DNA of 64,000 bases from positions 9,486,001 through 9,550,000 of the forward strand of contig NC_046683.1 in assembly GCF_009870125.1 (NCBI RefSeq). The letters are read 5' to 3'. The position numbers were made by a program, and so were the translations under genes. Position 1 is the stretch's first letter, and each line of letters opens with the position of its first letter. The notes beneath the pieces are model-generated. The model searched no databases, had not been told where the DNA came from, and saw only the letters and a program-made list of their open reading frames with translations. Below, one piece after another: positions 9,940 through 23,059 of this stretch. This DNA comes from Drosophila pseudoobscura (lineage: Eukaryota; Arthropoda; Insecta; Diptera; Drosophilidae).

Positions 9940-10407
9940 GAGAGCGGGATAGTGAGAGGGAGAGCGAGAGCGAGAGAGAGCCAGTACCGTTAAACCAGCC
10001 AGAGAACGGGACAGGACGGGACCGGGACGGGACACGTGTATTTCAATAATCCTTTATGAATTCTCCTCTTCTTTTTTTTCGGTGTAATTCTTTTTTAAAA
10101 GTGAAGTGTCAAATACACGAACCACAGCAACAACGGAGAGAGCGATAGAAAATTTTAGTGTGTGTGTGAGTGTGTGTGTGTGTCTGTGTGTGGAAAAAGA
10201 GAGAGAAGAAAAACCTGAACCTGAAATAAAACACAAACCAAAAAGGGAAAAGAAATAAAAACAGCGTTTGCCGGCTGGCTGTGCCTCCTCCCGAGACGCC
10301 TCCATTCCATCCATCGGACGAACAGCAGCAAGCCACGAAGAAGAAGCAGAAGCAGAGAGGAAGGAGAGAGCAGGCAAGCACGAGGCACGAAGCACGAGGC
10401 AACAACG
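9940..10407 (+). promoter_or_regulatory. putative promoter and 5' leader for the 10408 exon
   Basis: GAGAG clusters (9943-9985, GAGA-factor-like) are followed by an E-box CACGTG (about 10033), a TTTTTTAAAAG TATA-like stretch near 10090, and then an A-rich leader of GAGAGAGAAG, AAACCTGAACCTG and CAACAACG up to the ATG. No exact start site can be fixed. Confidence 0.35.
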
Positions 10408-10446
10408 ATGCCCGTGGTAAAGCAGCGGAAAATGAGCCGCTTTAAG
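10408..10446 (+). CDS. candidate alternative first coding exon, 13 codons
   Basis: ATG at 10408 in the context CAACAACGATG starts MPVVKQRKMSRFK and stops exactly at AAG|GTTAGT, phase 0. The leader upstream is AG-rich with typical 5'UTR texture. The short peptide is strongly basic (4 K, 2 R of 13). Same strand and same phase as the Tlk exon at 5266, so it could join the same downstream exon as an alternative N-terminus. The peptide itself is not recognised. A separate gene starting here is possible. Confidence 0.5.
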
Positions 10447-11325
10447 GTTAGTGTTCAGCGAAAAAAAAAAAAATCATTGGACAGAGAGGGCTAGAGAGAG
10501 AGAGAGAGAGAGAAAATAAAAGACATGGCCGCCAGATGCCGGAAGATGGCGTGGAAGATGAGGATAGAAAACCAAGGGAAAGTGACGATAAATGGGATAA
10601 TAGTTGCAAAGAGACGAATGAAAATGGGTTGAGAGTCGAAACAAGGAGACGCAAGGACAGGATGCGATAAGTGCCTGGCAAAAGGCACGAAGGGAATGAA
10701 GGAAGAGAAGCTGGAAAAAGAGGAGCTGAAAGCGATAATTGGAGAACGAAAGAATGGCTAAAGCAAGCGAACAGATAAAAGTGTCCTTAGATATAGCAAA
10801 AGATATAAAGAGTGGAAACCAGGAAGCATATAATGAAGTTGCATAAGCACTGAAAAGTGATCCAAGAATGATATATGTACAAATTAAGGAAATTACTTAT
10901 GAAAGAGATCTCCTGATCTTTTTAAATATGAGATTGCATATCTCCACCCACCTATTGGGTGCTTCAATCCGCTCCTTCAATTCATGGCGGGACTGTACCT
11001 ATGAATGACGTTTTCTGGCATTCGTAGGCGTCAGCTGTGCTTCTTCTTGTACGCTTTTGCATTCGCCTTTCTACCCCCAATCGCAATCACTAAATAATTA
11101 AGCATACTCGTATGGATGACCGCATTCGCATAATTGTTTTTCCAATGCCTTGGGGTAAACCCCAGGCGTGAAATCGAGGACATATTCCACAAAGGATAGG
11201 AATAATAAATCCTTGTGCATAATGAATTCCAATTGCTTTGATTTTTGTCTTCATATTATTCTTTGTTTTTTTAATTGTATATTCTGAGAATATTCCCTGT
11301 ATTCCCTGACTCCCTGGGATTGGAA

Positions 11326-11645
11326 CAGTGTGTCCCTATTCGCTGGTATATTAAGAGTTGATTCCCCTGATAGAAAGAGAGTGAAACAGAGTGTCCCTAT
11401 CGCCCGATATATTGAGAGTGTAAACAGTGTGTCCCTATGCCCTGATAGAAGGAGACTGTAAACAGTGTGTCCCTATTCCCCCATATATTGAGAGTGTAAA
11501 CAGTGTGTCCCTATTCCCTGATAGAAAGAGAGTGAAAAAGAGTGTCCCTATTCTCTTATAGAAAGAGAGTGAAACAGTGTGTCCCTATCCCCCGATATAT
11601 GGAGATTGTAAACAGTGTGTCCCTATACCCCGATACATTAGGAAC
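11326..11645 (+). repeat. about 38-bp minisatellite, AGTGTGTCCCTAT type
   Basis: Nine or so units begin AGTGTGTCCCTAT or AGAGTGTCCCTAT. Two unit types partly alternate: one continues CCCCGATATATTGAGAGTG, the other CCCTGATAGAAAGAGAGTG. No coding sense. The partial alternation suggests a roughly 77-bp higher-order unit. Confidence 0.8.
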
Positions 11646-13129
11646 GAGTTAGTGGTGTTAGATATGTGTATTTTTTTTTATTCAACTACATAAATACTCT
11701 AATGAAATGATATGTTCCGTTCCATCAAATACTTCATAATTAAGCCATAGACTCCTATGGCAATCCATCAATCAGCTGGTCCATCAATCAATCAATCAAT
11801 CATCGATGTGACCTGCAATCGCCTGGTCGAAATATTTCTGCGATTGAACTTGGTGGAACAAGCCGCCACGGAGGAGTTTTTGCCACACCAAACAGGTTCC
11901 CAAGGGGCCCAAGGGGAGGGGCACCATGTTGAAAGAAAGATGCTGAAGAGGAGTAACCCAGCAACCAGCAAAAAAGAGCCAGAAGAGGAGTCAAACAGCA
12001 GGAGAGAATCCAGAAGAGAAAAACCTAATTTCTCTATTCTCCTACTACATGGCTGCTCTTCTTCTGCATCAAATATCTCAGCGTTCAAATGGACAATGAA
12101 ATACCCTTTCCTTCAAAAGTTGACTCTGCTACGCCCAGAAATTGTTCGCAATTCCGGTATTTTCCAAGCCATGGAAATCTGAATAGTTCTTCCCATATCA
12201 AGGCAGATTTCCATTGATATATTTTTAGATGGAAACCATTATGAGATGTCTCTGAAGATTGCCAATTTGTGGTTCCTTCCTAGCCTTTCCTTCCTTCTGT
12301 TTTCATCAAAACCATAAGGCCCTTCTAATGATTGGAGGGTATCAAGAAAAAAATAAAAGAGCAAAAAAAAAGTGGAAGAAAAAAATTCGCAAGTTCGTTG
12401 AACTTGCCGTGAAAATTATATGCCGCCGCCAGCTCTCACGAAGACGACAAAAAAAACACACACACAAACGCACAAACACTAGGAGATGAAGAAAAGACCA
12501 AGTAGTGGTATAGGAGGGGACAGGAGGGGCGAGGAGAGAGAGAGAGAGAAAAAAAGCACAAAATAAAACTAGTCATGCGTCGCTGCTGGCATCGACGTCG
12601 GCCGCCTCTGCTGCTGCTGCTGCTGCCGCTGCATAGATTTTGCGACCTGACCTAAAATGCAAAAATGTTAACGACTTGACTGCTTGTCGCTCTGTTACTT
12701 AACAGCCAGCCAGACGGCACGGGACGGCAGCTGTTAGGCAATTTCTAACAGCAAGCGGGAGGGAGCGAGAGGGAGAAGGCAGTGAAAGGAGGGCCCAGCT
12801 GGTGGAGAGGGGGATGGAAAGAGAGCACGAGTGAGAGGCGACAGAAGCTTCAGCTGTTGGGGAGCACAAAGGAAAAATAAACTAGAAATTTAATGAACCT
12901 AAAAAAAAAGTAAGAGAGATAAAGGGAAAAAAATACAAAAACAAAAACAAGACAAGAAAAAATGAGAAAAGTCAAACTGAAAAAGAGTTCAACAATTAAA
13001 TGAAATGGAAGAAGTGGAAGAAAATTAAATTAAAATTTAATTAAAAAGAAAAAAAGAGATGGAGAAAATATGTAAAAAATATTGAACAAAATAGAAAAAC
13101 GATACAAAAAATGAAATTAAATTTAGAAA

Positions 13130-13312
13130 AAATAAAATAAATAATAATAAATAAATAATAATAAATAAATAATAAATAAATAATAATAAATAAATAATAA
13201 ATAAATAATAATAAATAAATAATAATAAAAAAAAAAAAATTACAAATAAATAAATAATAATAAATAAATAAATAATAATAAATAAATAAATAATAATCAA
13301 TAAATAATAATT
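13130..13312 (+). repeat. (AATA/AAT)n AT-rich microsatellite
   Basis: Mixed AATAAATAATAAT units with one A run near 13230. The flanks from 12890 to 13540 are also A-rich with AGAAAAAAT motifs. The 111-codon minus-strand frame (YLFIIIYLF) is a shadow of it. Confidence 0.85.
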
Positions 13313-14076
13313 AGAAAATGTAGACCAAAAATATGCATAAAAATTGAATAAAATAGAGAAAAAAAGGGACAAATATGGGAAAATATGTGAAAAAACTAAA
13401 TTATATAGAAAATGATTTACACAAATAAAATTAAATATAAAAAAGTCCTGAAATTACGCAGAAAAATTCAAGAAAAATATGTAGAAAAAATGAATAAAAT
13501 TAGAAATAAAAAAATAAAAATTGAAGTAGAAGTAGAAGAAAAAATACTCTTAAAGATGCCATAAGCTTATAGTTGGCTTTCATTAAAAGGTGTGTTTCTT
13601 TGATACAATTCATTACAAAATAAAAAACCCAAAAAGCTATCGATATACCGATCATATATATATATACTAAAACTGAAGGATACTATGAAAAAAATAGAGG
13701 AAAATTTTTACACATTTTTTTTTGAATATTTTGAAGCTGAAAAAGTGCTAAAATTTCACTCGAGATGAATTTCTAGTTGGAAGATAAATCGATATGAATC
13801 CAAATAAATTGGTAATTCATGAAAAAACAAAGTTTTCCGAATTGAGACTACAATGAGAGCTCTCCAACCAAATTATAGAAAATATCTTTCATATTTGTTC
13901 AAAATTTATCAAGGCAAAGTTTGGGTTTCTTTGGGGCTTCGCTTTCATTTCAGACAGATTTCATTAAAGGAGAGATTTATGCCCCAAAAAGGCATTTGTT
14001 GTATCTGTTAAGCCCGTGGACTTTAAGAGATGGGTTTACTCATAGATACATATATACCTCTGGCATGTATTTCCCC

Positions 14077-14108
<32 letters not shown>

Positions 14109-14310
14109 TATGTATATTGCATAACGTATGTATGTATTTGCCTGCTCTCAGCCCTCCCCATCCTCCAGTGTTGGCAAATGTAATCAGAAAAATTTCTTTT
14201 CTAAAAATGTATGCGGCTGAAATTTGTTTTACGAGCGGTCCCAGTGGGAGGGGGGAAGGGGGGGCGGGGGTGGCACCGCCCCACAAAAGGCGACGACAAC
14301 TGCGGCTCAG

Positions 14311-15710
14311 TGGCGCCCCCTAGAGCACCAATGGCCATGTGTGTGTGTGTCTGTGTGTGTGTGTCCCTTTTTTTTCGATGCTTTTTCTCGGTTATAATAT
14401 TCTACTTTTTCTTTTTTTCGCTCTCTTTTTCTTACTGATACAAAAGAGACAAGCGGATAGGATAGAGGGAGGGTGGTGGTAGGGTAGGGGTGTGTGGTGT
14501 GAAGGGGTGGGTGTAAGTGGTGAGGGGGGTTGGGGATGAGTGGTATGTTATGTGGCGCCATCTGTTGTATGAGTTGACATCAAAACGGATATGGAATTTT
14601 CAATATTTACAGTTGCTTTTTGTTGTTAATGTATGCAACACACACACACACACAGACAATGGCTAGGGGATGGTGGGGGCTGCACCCCAGCACACACCCC
14701 CCTCCCGCCCCCCACCTCTTGAGAGCCGCCTCCTTTGTGCTTATGTAAGCACTTTCAGCATGTTTCGCTTTTATATACTTTGAGTGGGCGTTGGACGACG
14801 TCGACAACCGATGGTTCAACTCCGTCCCATCCCCCCCCACCCCCCCACTAACACACACACACACATACATCTTTGTTATCCTTCTACCTCTCTACTTCCA
14901 CTATCACTGCTGCTGCTGCTGTCTCTTCTCTTCTCTGCTCTGTGTGTGTTTTTTTTCTCCTTTCGTTTCGCTTTTCGTAATTTATTTAACTGTTTTCCCA
15001 CGCGAATTGCAGCTTGCACCCGCTAGATGGCGCCCGCTAGCAGAAAACAAAATTTACAACGATTTCCAGGATTTCTTTCACCAAAAATGTGCCATGAAAT
15101 TTCAAATGAGAACAAATCTTCACAGATATTTCAAATACTTTCCATTCAGTTTTATTGTGTTGGGGTGGTCTTTATTTTTTAGAAATATTAATATTTAAGC
15201 TTTAAACTAGATTTGCTCCGAGCTTGGCAATTGTGAAAAGAAAGCGTTTTTATTTACATTTAAACATTTCAATTTAATATTTCAAATAAATATGTTTCAT
15301 ATACATATAAATTACATATTATTCATATAAATATAAAAAAATATATAAAAATTAAAAAATATATATTTAAATAAAATATAAATATAAAAAATATATATAT
15401 TTAAATAAAATATAAATATAAAAAATAATATAAACATACAAAAAATATAAATAATAAATATATTATATTTCGATGAAATATTATTTCTTACAATTTTATA
15501 ATTATTATTATTATTTTTTTTTTTTAATTGTAAAAATGATTTGGTATTGGTTTTTAATACATTTATATTTAAATTAAAGTGAATTCTATTTAATTTCATT
15601 TTTTTTTGTATTGAAAAAACGTATACGGAATATTATTTAAGTCGATGGTGAAAAAGGTATCGTTTAAGTCTCGACAATCCCGAGACAGCGGCTAAAGCGA
15701 CATCTGCTGG
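14311..15710. promoter_or_regulatory. cluster of CTCF-like motifs, possible insulator
   Basis: Four GGCGC-type matches: CTAGGGGGCGCCA (minus, 14311-14323), CAGATGGCGCCACA (minus, 14551-14564), CTAGATGGCGCCC (plus, 15022-15034) and CCAGCAGATGTCGC (minus, 15697-15710, one mismatch). The fly CTCF core is close to AGRTGGCGC. Such density in 1.4 kb of low-GC intron is unusual. Binding is inferred only from motif likeness. Confidence 0.4.
15310..15600 (+). repeat. AT-rich tract of ATATAAATA / TAAAAAATATA units
   Basis: About 290 bases almost without G or C, built of ATATAAATATAAAAAATATA units up to 15480, then TTATTATTATT and a T run. The open minus-strand frame is low complexity. Confidence 0.7.
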
Positions 15711-17375
15711 TTGGTGGCATGCTCTGTGCTGGGCGGCGGGGGGAGTCAAATAATGAATATTACGCATACGCCGTGTGCTTAACAATTGTTTTCAAGTGGC
15801 ACAGAAAAAGCTGTGACAAAAGCAGGGAATCAAAAGTGATGGCTGACCAGGCAAAAGTTTATACAATGTACATATGTATGTGTGTACAATAAATACACAC
15901 ACAAAATTATGTATTATAAAATTATGCCCTTGCCGTACACCAGGCGTATGCGCAATTCCCTCATATATTATTCACCACAAATTAAGTATACGCAAGGGCG
16001 AACAAGCAACAACAAACAAACAAACAAAAAAAACAACTGTTACGGTGCAGAAAATTGAAAAGAAATGCCACCCAAAAGGGAGCACATAACGCTCCATTTC
16101 CTATATACAAAATGAATGTACATATGTACCACACATACCCGCTCAAAGGCAATGCATATGAGCAGGTTTGTAACCAATTTCTTGTCGTAGAAATACCTAA
16201 AGATTTTCGTACAAGGAGCCATAGTCATAGGTTTATTTCTAAGGCTTTTCTTATGGAGTTTCAAAAGGTTTCATCAGCGCTGGATTCGTGGAAACTTCCT
16301 GATTTAAAAATGTTTGAGGGCCCGATAATTCCATAAAAGCATCATGCAGCAGATCCCCTCCGTCGATTGTCATACTATAAGATATTGCCTGCCATCAATA
16401 GAATTTGCATCGATGCCATTAACGTTTGTACACGCATCCTACAGCAGATCTCCTCGGATACGCTCCCGCTGGATGCGGCCAAGCGAATGCCTCGAGAATG
16501 GCAAATATGGGCTTATGTTTTTGTTATTTTTGCTAATGTTATTGAAACACATTTGACTTTGTTTTTCAATTGATTTTCATTTGTGTTTTTGGTGTGGAAG
16601 CAGAACGGGCAGCCAACGTCTGATTAGAGCCACTGACTGCACTAATTTGATGTGCCACATACGATGCACACATACATTCGAGTATATGCCCAGATATGTG
16701 CTATATAGAGGGGGACGGGGGGAGGGGGGGTTCCAGCACGCATATAGAACTAATATAATATGCGTTAAGTATGTGCAGCGCTTCCCACTTCGAGGGTGTG
16801 CTGCGAGTGCTGTGTGTATGAGGGAAATGGCTCGTTGGCCAGCGTATTATACATATTTATATAATTGCATTTTGTTTGCCCACAAAGGACATACATAATT
16901 ACATACGGAATACCATACCATACCATACAATACCACACCATATACTCCTCTCGTACAGCACGCACATTTATAATGAGGAGACCGTGGGGCGTTTAAGAAT
17001 ATCTCCAAGGCTAATTACAAAGGATCATAAAGAAATTTAGATCATCTCCTAACGACCTCGAAAGCGGAAACGCAATCGACTGCCGCATGATGTCTTAACG
17101 AAAGCAAAGAGCTGTACACCTTTGAAAGATCTTTTAACGAGTATTCACATTGAAAGTGTTCAAGAAATTGTAGAAAAGACTGCTTTAAATTGGATGCTCA
17201 GTGCCTAAAATCGTTTTATAAGGCAGGGACTAAGACCGATTGTGATTTATCGATTCAAAAATGTAATACAACTGCTGTAAAGAAAGCCACAAAATGCTTA
17301 GGAATCATTAGGAAAGTGGTGCTGAAAGCATGCCCATGAAAATCTGGCCTAAAATTAGCTAAACCATTAATAAAG

Positions 17376-17760
17376 TGGGCTATAATGTGTCGTCTATCGA
17401 TATTTGATCTAAAATTGATCGATTTTTAATCGATTGTGGACTACAATGGGGGGCTATAATCTGTCATCTATCGATATTTTATCTAAACTTGATCGATTTA
17501 TAATCGATTATGAGCTTAGATGGTTGGAAATAAGGAGTGCAATGTTGGGAACGGGCTATAATCTGTCATCTTTCGATAATATGGGCTATCGATTATGGGC
17601 TACAATATTTCAAATGGTCTATAATCTGTCGTCTTTCTATATTTTATCCAAACTATATCGATTTATAAGCGATTATGAGCTGAAATGCTTGGAACGGGCT
17701 ATGATCTGTCGTCTATCGATATTTTATCCAAACTCTATCGATTTTTAATCGATTATAACT
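17376..17760 (+). repeat. irregular tandem repeat rich in ATCGAT and DRE sites
   Basis: Five units start GGGCTATAATCTGTC(A/G)TCTATCG or close variants near 17377, 17451, 17554, 17614 and 17695. Several continue with TATTTTATCCAAAC, ATCGATTT and AATCGATTA. Exact TATCGATA (DREF/BEAF-type) occurs at 17395, 17469 and 17714. Unit length varies from about 60 to 100 bases. Confidence 0.7.
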
Positions 17761-18999
17761 AGAAAAATTCTTGTGTCTAGCACATTTTCGAATGTCTAGC
17801 GACCTATAAATGATGTCATCTTCGATTTTCCTGTGGCGTAGCGCAACTCCTGAAAACTCTTGCAACTCGTCATCCCTCTCGCGACCCGTCCCGGGCCGTC
17901 CCGTCCCGTTCCGTTTGACTACTGGCTCCACTATACATCACTACACATCCTTCTGTATGTACAATATAAGCGGGGTTCAGGGTGTGTGCTGCGCGTTGAT
18001 GTTTGTCCAACATTTGCACAACCCATGGCATGGGCGCATGGCATGTGGCATGTGGCACACACGCACACGCACAAGAAAAACACATGAAATACAGGGGATT
18101 CGGATACCAGGATACCGGATCACATGGGGATTATAGTTTGCACGGATTTCGGCTGTGTGGCAATTGAAAATTAGCGGATTAAGCAGCGGCCTTATCGGGG
18201 CCTCACTGTGTGCGTCTGGCTCTGGGTCTGAGTCTGTGTGTGGCTGTTGTGCTTTTGCTAAATGCATTTATGGGGGGTCTGTGGTGTTTTTCGATGCGAT
18301 TATTCGATGGAATGCCAGTCAATCTTAGACGAAGGGAATGCCATACATAACTGTTATACACAAACATTGATGGATGCAAACTGTTATAATTATCATACGT
18401 AGTGCATTCCTGACATACAAATTATATTGGAATGGATATTTCCCTGGTTCTCTCATAGCTTTTCCCTTATCCTTGGTCGGACTACTCCCTCTCCCTCTCT
18501 ATTGCTAACATTTTCCCCTGGACTACTGCATTCAATGCGCTCCGAGGCTGCAAAATGGGTCTGGGGTGGTGTGTAGTGCACGCATTCAAAGGGGGGGTCT
18601 TTTTTTTTTGGTTTTGTTATTTCTTTCTGTTTCCACGAAACTTTGGCTGTTTTCTCGCTGTTTTCTCTGCACGGCTTGAGCCGCCTTCTCCTCCCCGAAA
18701 TACCCCCAAAAATACACAAAAATATAAAAAAAAGCAAATTTCATTTGGCTTTCGGTGTCATCGCTAGTTAGAGATGGTACTATCGCTAGCGGAGGGATAT
18801 TTCTGACGAGTAACGAGCAACGAGTAACGAAAAGTATATTCTTTCAGAAATGGTACAGTTTTCTAACCAAAAACATAATCTCTAAATATCCAAATATTCT
18901 TATTCTGGATCCGCATCTCTAAAGAAGATGATTCTCTTTGAATAACCGCAATACTAGATACTGAATATATAACATTTTGGTTATTGTATGATTTAAAGC

Positions 19000-19260
19000 C
19001 ATTATTTTCTAGTATATTTCTTTCGTTTTTTTCTAGTATTGTATTTCTAGTATAGTAAGAATTTGTTGTAGTATTTTTAGGAATTTTCTTTTAGTATTTT
19101 TAGGAATTGTTGAGTATTATTAGTCTTATTAGTATTTGAAAAGTATTTTTCAGTATTTTTAAAAATATTTTTATAGTATTTTCTCACTTGGTTTTTTCAA
19201 CGATTTTTTTTTAATACCAATACATTTTCTTAGTATTTTTTTGGTTGTTTTATAGTATTT
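19000..19260 (+). repeat. TAGTATTTTT-type degenerate array, copy A
   Basis: Twelve or more spaced AGTATTTTT words with T-rich spacers. Shares word and spacer style with arrays at 21040, 46060, 47720 and 53690. Confidence 0.65.
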
Positions 19261-21039
19261 TTCCCTTCAAATAAAATCCCTTAAATACGGCTTTGCGACG
19301 GCAGCACTCACGCGTCTATCTCCAATTGCTGCATGCTGTGCATCTCTGTGGGGCTGTGTGTGTGTGTGTGTGTGTCAGAGGTGGCTGTGGGTGCGTGAGT
19401 GGGTGGGATGCGTGGCAATGCAATTCTCATTTTGGGTTGCCTCCAGTTGTAGCCAAAAGCAACAGCCACAGCCATCATCATCATCATCTGCCACACACAA
19501 GAACACAAGCGAGAGAGAGGTAGGTAGAGGGGACTGGGGAGTGGGAGAGCGAGGCAGGATCTGGAGCAGGATGTGGAGGTTGGTTTTTAGGTGGGGTCCC
19601 AGGACCAGGACCAGATCCAGGACCAGGTCCAGCCATTGCCAGGGCACTTTGCACATAGTTATCCACACACTCTGCCACTCTGCCACTCTGCCACTCTGCA
19701 CCTCGTGCACTCGTTGCACTCCCCCGTTCGTTCGCGGTTGTGTGGATGCAGATGCAGATACAGAGGCAGTGGCAGTGCCTCAGCTCGAGATACAGATACA
19801 GATGCGAATACCAATGCGGATACATATGTAGCTGCATTTTAGATACACATACATCTATATGTATAGCATATTTATGCTGCTATGTATCCATCGGACTATA
19901 TACTACATCTACATACACACACACACACATTTGTGTATGAATATGTGTCTGAACAAGTGCAGCCCCCACCCGATTTTCATGTTTGTTGTGCCTCTCAATT
20001 TGATTTCCTTCTTTCACTTTTTCCCGGATCCTCTGGAGCTTTTGCTTATTTTCTCTTTTTAAGGCACCTAATAGATGCTTAAGGATGGGGCAAAGCCAAT
20101 GTTGAAACAGGGACAAGTACGGGATCTGGTATTTCATCAAAATATCGATTGGTCTCCAGTAATTCGAACCAATCGATACAAATTATTCTTTCTCTGACCT
20201 TCTGCGTGGTATTTTATCGCACCATCGACTACTTTTTAGTATTTTTTTCTTGTCCCTTCCTTGAAGGAAAATTCTACTTCTCTTTCTACCATCCTTCAGG
20301 AACTTCTTATCGTTGCCTTCTCGTTCTTTCAACTTTTGCCCCAACATGCACTTCCTAAGGACTTGCCTTTCTTTATGGATATCATACCCCTAAGAGTGCT
20401 TACCAAACAACTTGGGGATTTCCGACATCTTTTAACAGCTTTTAATTACAACAAAAAAAAAACCTTCTAAAGTTCATCCTGCATCCTTCTGGCCCTTTGT
20501 TTTTTTTTACCTGAGATTTTTGTTTGTGTGCAAAAGTTTTGCTCTCCTCCATTTTCTATTTGCAACGGAGTAGTATAAGTTTTTAATGTTAATACTTTTA
20601 CCAGCTCTTTCCCTATTTTTTCTATTTTATTTCCTTCAAATATTGAACGAGAATGAAGAATATCTTCAATCTTTTTTGTGTTTTTGGGGTTGGCTCGAAA
20701 AGTTTATTAAAAAATTTCGCAGTTACCGTTGGAAACGGGTATATGCAAACATATACTCGTTTTTTTTGCAGATAGTACAGTGAATCCCCACAGGAAGGGA
20801 ATATCCACAATTTTTGATATTTCTTGTTCCACATAAAAGAAAGGAACTGCCTATCCTGGCTGGAAAAGGGAGAGTTTGAGAAAAGAATTCCAAAAAAATA
20901 CCAACATAACTATGTTTCATTTCGAGATGCATATTACTGAAAGCTAAATATTTCCAGAGAGAGACAGGGTCTCCTTTAAATGGATCTAGAAACATGTAGA
21001 AACATGCTTACAAACAAAGCTCTCTAGATTGCAATTTCT

Positions 21040-21680
21040 ACTACTAGCTAGTATTTTTCTGGAATTCTTTGGGTATTATTCGAGCAAGTATTTTTCTAGA
21101 CTTCTTTGAATATTATTCGAGTAAGAATGTAGAATATTTTTCTGGAATTTCTTAAGTATTCGGTTGTGGATTATGTGGATTATTTTTCTAGTAATTTCCT
21201 GTAATTTTTTGAATATTATTTGAGTAAGGTTTCGGAGTATTTTACAAGTATTAGATTAATAAGTATTTTTGTAATATTTTTCTGGAATTTGTTAAGTATT
21301 ATTCGAACAAGGTTTTGGCGTATTTTGCTAGTATTTTCGTTGGTATTTTGCTAGAACTCGTTTAGTATTATTTGTGTAAGAATGTGGAGTATTTTTCTGG
21401 AATTCCTTGAGTCTTATTCGAGTAAGAATTTGGCGTATTTTGGTAGTATTTATCTGGAATTTTTTGAGTATTATTTCAGTATTTTTTTTAATATTTTTAA
21501 GAGAATTGTTTAAGTATTATTCGAATATGGGCTAATAGCTAGTATTTTTGTAGTGCGGCTTGTAGGCTATTTCTAGCATGCTTTTGTAGTATTTTTTTTT
21601 TGGTTTTTATAGTATATTTTTGTACAAAATTTTAGTCTTTCTCTACGATTTTTATATTATTTTTCTACGATTATTTGTAG
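21040..21680 (+). repeat. TAGTATTTTT-type array, copy B, about 60-bp period
   Basis: Here a clearer unit repeats: AGTATTTTTCTGGAATT, then (C)TT(T)GAGTATTATTCGAGTAAG, then AATGTGGAGTATTTT. About eight units are recognisable between 21045 and 21540, then the array decays into plain TATTTTT words. Confidence 0.7.
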
Positions 21681-23059
21681 TATTTGGTATCTCTTCTGTG
21701 CTGGAAAATATCCGTGCTGGAAATGCCTTTTCCGAATGGCTCCCATCTCTGGAGTGTCCTCTGAAGGGGAGCCTTCACTGTGTTGCATGCGTGGCTGCAC
21801 CTTAACCTCCTCTTTGACTTCCTCTGCACTTTTGTCCCTTTGTGATGCTCGGCTTCTACTTTTTTTTCTTCTCTTTGCCTCGCCTCCTGCCTCCTGCCGC
21901 TCTGTACCGTTCGTCCTTTCCCTCTGTGCTCTGCCTTTGTCTCTCGACTTTTCCCTGCTTTTCTCTTGGCCTTTGCCGCCTCTTCACTTTCATCGTTTCG
22001 CCGTGTGTGTGTGTGTGTGTGTGTGCGGGTGTGTTTTTCAGTTTTTCTTTATTTTTACACACACTCGACGTCAACATTTGCATATCCTCGTCGTCCTCGT
22101 CCTCGTCCTCACCCCTCCTGCTTTTTCTCTCTCTCTCTGTCTCTCTCATCTGCTCAGTCTGTCTCTTTCCTTGTGTGCGTCTGGGACTGGCAAGCAAATT
22201 AAAAATTCAATTTTGTTGTGCAACTTTTGCACTTTGCAATGCACTGCCTCCCCCCCAGAGCACAGAACCCTCCTTCCCCTCCCCCCTTTGGCTCCACCCC
22301 GTGTCCCTGCCATCTCCGTTTCCACCTCCACCTCCTGCCCTTTCTCTTTGCTTACTTTCTCAACTTTTGTCGTTGTAGTTGTTGCGTGCATTTCAGCAAT
22401 ATGTTATTAGAGAAAGGCAGCCCCCCCCCCCAAACACCCCTACACCCCATCCATCTCTGTTTTCCACACCCGCAACTCTCCTCTTCTCTCTCTCTCTCTC
22501 CCCGTCTCTCTTGTCCTTTTTTAATGCAGTTTTTGCTGTTGTTTTCTGGCCCGTTGTATGCGTGCCAGGACACGCCTACAATATTTCCTTTTTGTTCTCT
22601 CGGTTTTTCTTTTGTGTATGTTTTGGATGCCACTTTTCCACAGAAAACGGGGGCGGCTAACTTTTCAGGGCTGGTGGAGGCGGGCAATAGATTTTTTTCA
22701 CCCAGAAATCGAATCACAATTTCCTATAGGAATTCGTGTAAATTTATGCATGCCCCGCGACAAAAACAAAAAAAAAACCTATCGACTTTGGCTAGACGTA
22801 AAGTCTGCAGCGAATTCATTAATCTCTGGCTTCAAATGGCAAAAATGTCCTCCAAGGATTGGACTTCCAAGGACTTGCCAAAGAGCTATTGAAACCTGGT
22901 GCCCCGAAGTATGATTTTGGGGGGAAATGGAGGTTCTGTAAAGTACATTTGTATTTTCCACCAACAGAAATTTGACTCTACATGGAGTTAAGGCTCTTGA
23001 AAGAGCAGAGAAGAGCTTTCTTTTTGAGGCTTGAAGCGTAAATAAACGAAATCTCAGCG

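Larger units (their letters stand above)
5267..10050 (+). other. intronic stretch with microsatellites
   Basis: No convincing exon. It holds GA runs (5720-5870), a C run joined to (CA)n at 6190-6222, (CA)n at 6300-6323, CT runs at 7240-7440 and a long purine-rich block (8330-8930). A 61-codon frame from ATG 6942 ends at CAGAG|GTAACG near 7126. Its composition (Ala run from GCC repeats) and weak donor do not justify calling it an exon. Confidence 0.5.

Noticed and set aside
8820..10035. Overlapping minus-strand ORFs of 326, 277 and 144 codons
   Set aside because: They arise from the purine-rich tract and the 30-bp minisatellite. Several frames stay open at once and the peptides are periodic.
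16344..16573. Two overlapping frames including ISSDTLPLDAAKRMPREWQIW
   Set aside because: Protein-like in parts, but no family recognised, no splice sites, and two frames overlap; insufficient for a call.
20758..20780. Acceptor-like TTTTTTTTGCAG (also 25155 and 48923)
   Set aside because: No following exon with an open frame and donor, and no abutting GTRAGT for a recursive site.
22218..22914. ORFs of 224 and 118 codons
   Set aside because: Non-ATG starts, CT/CCC repeats in the first half; no conserved motif.
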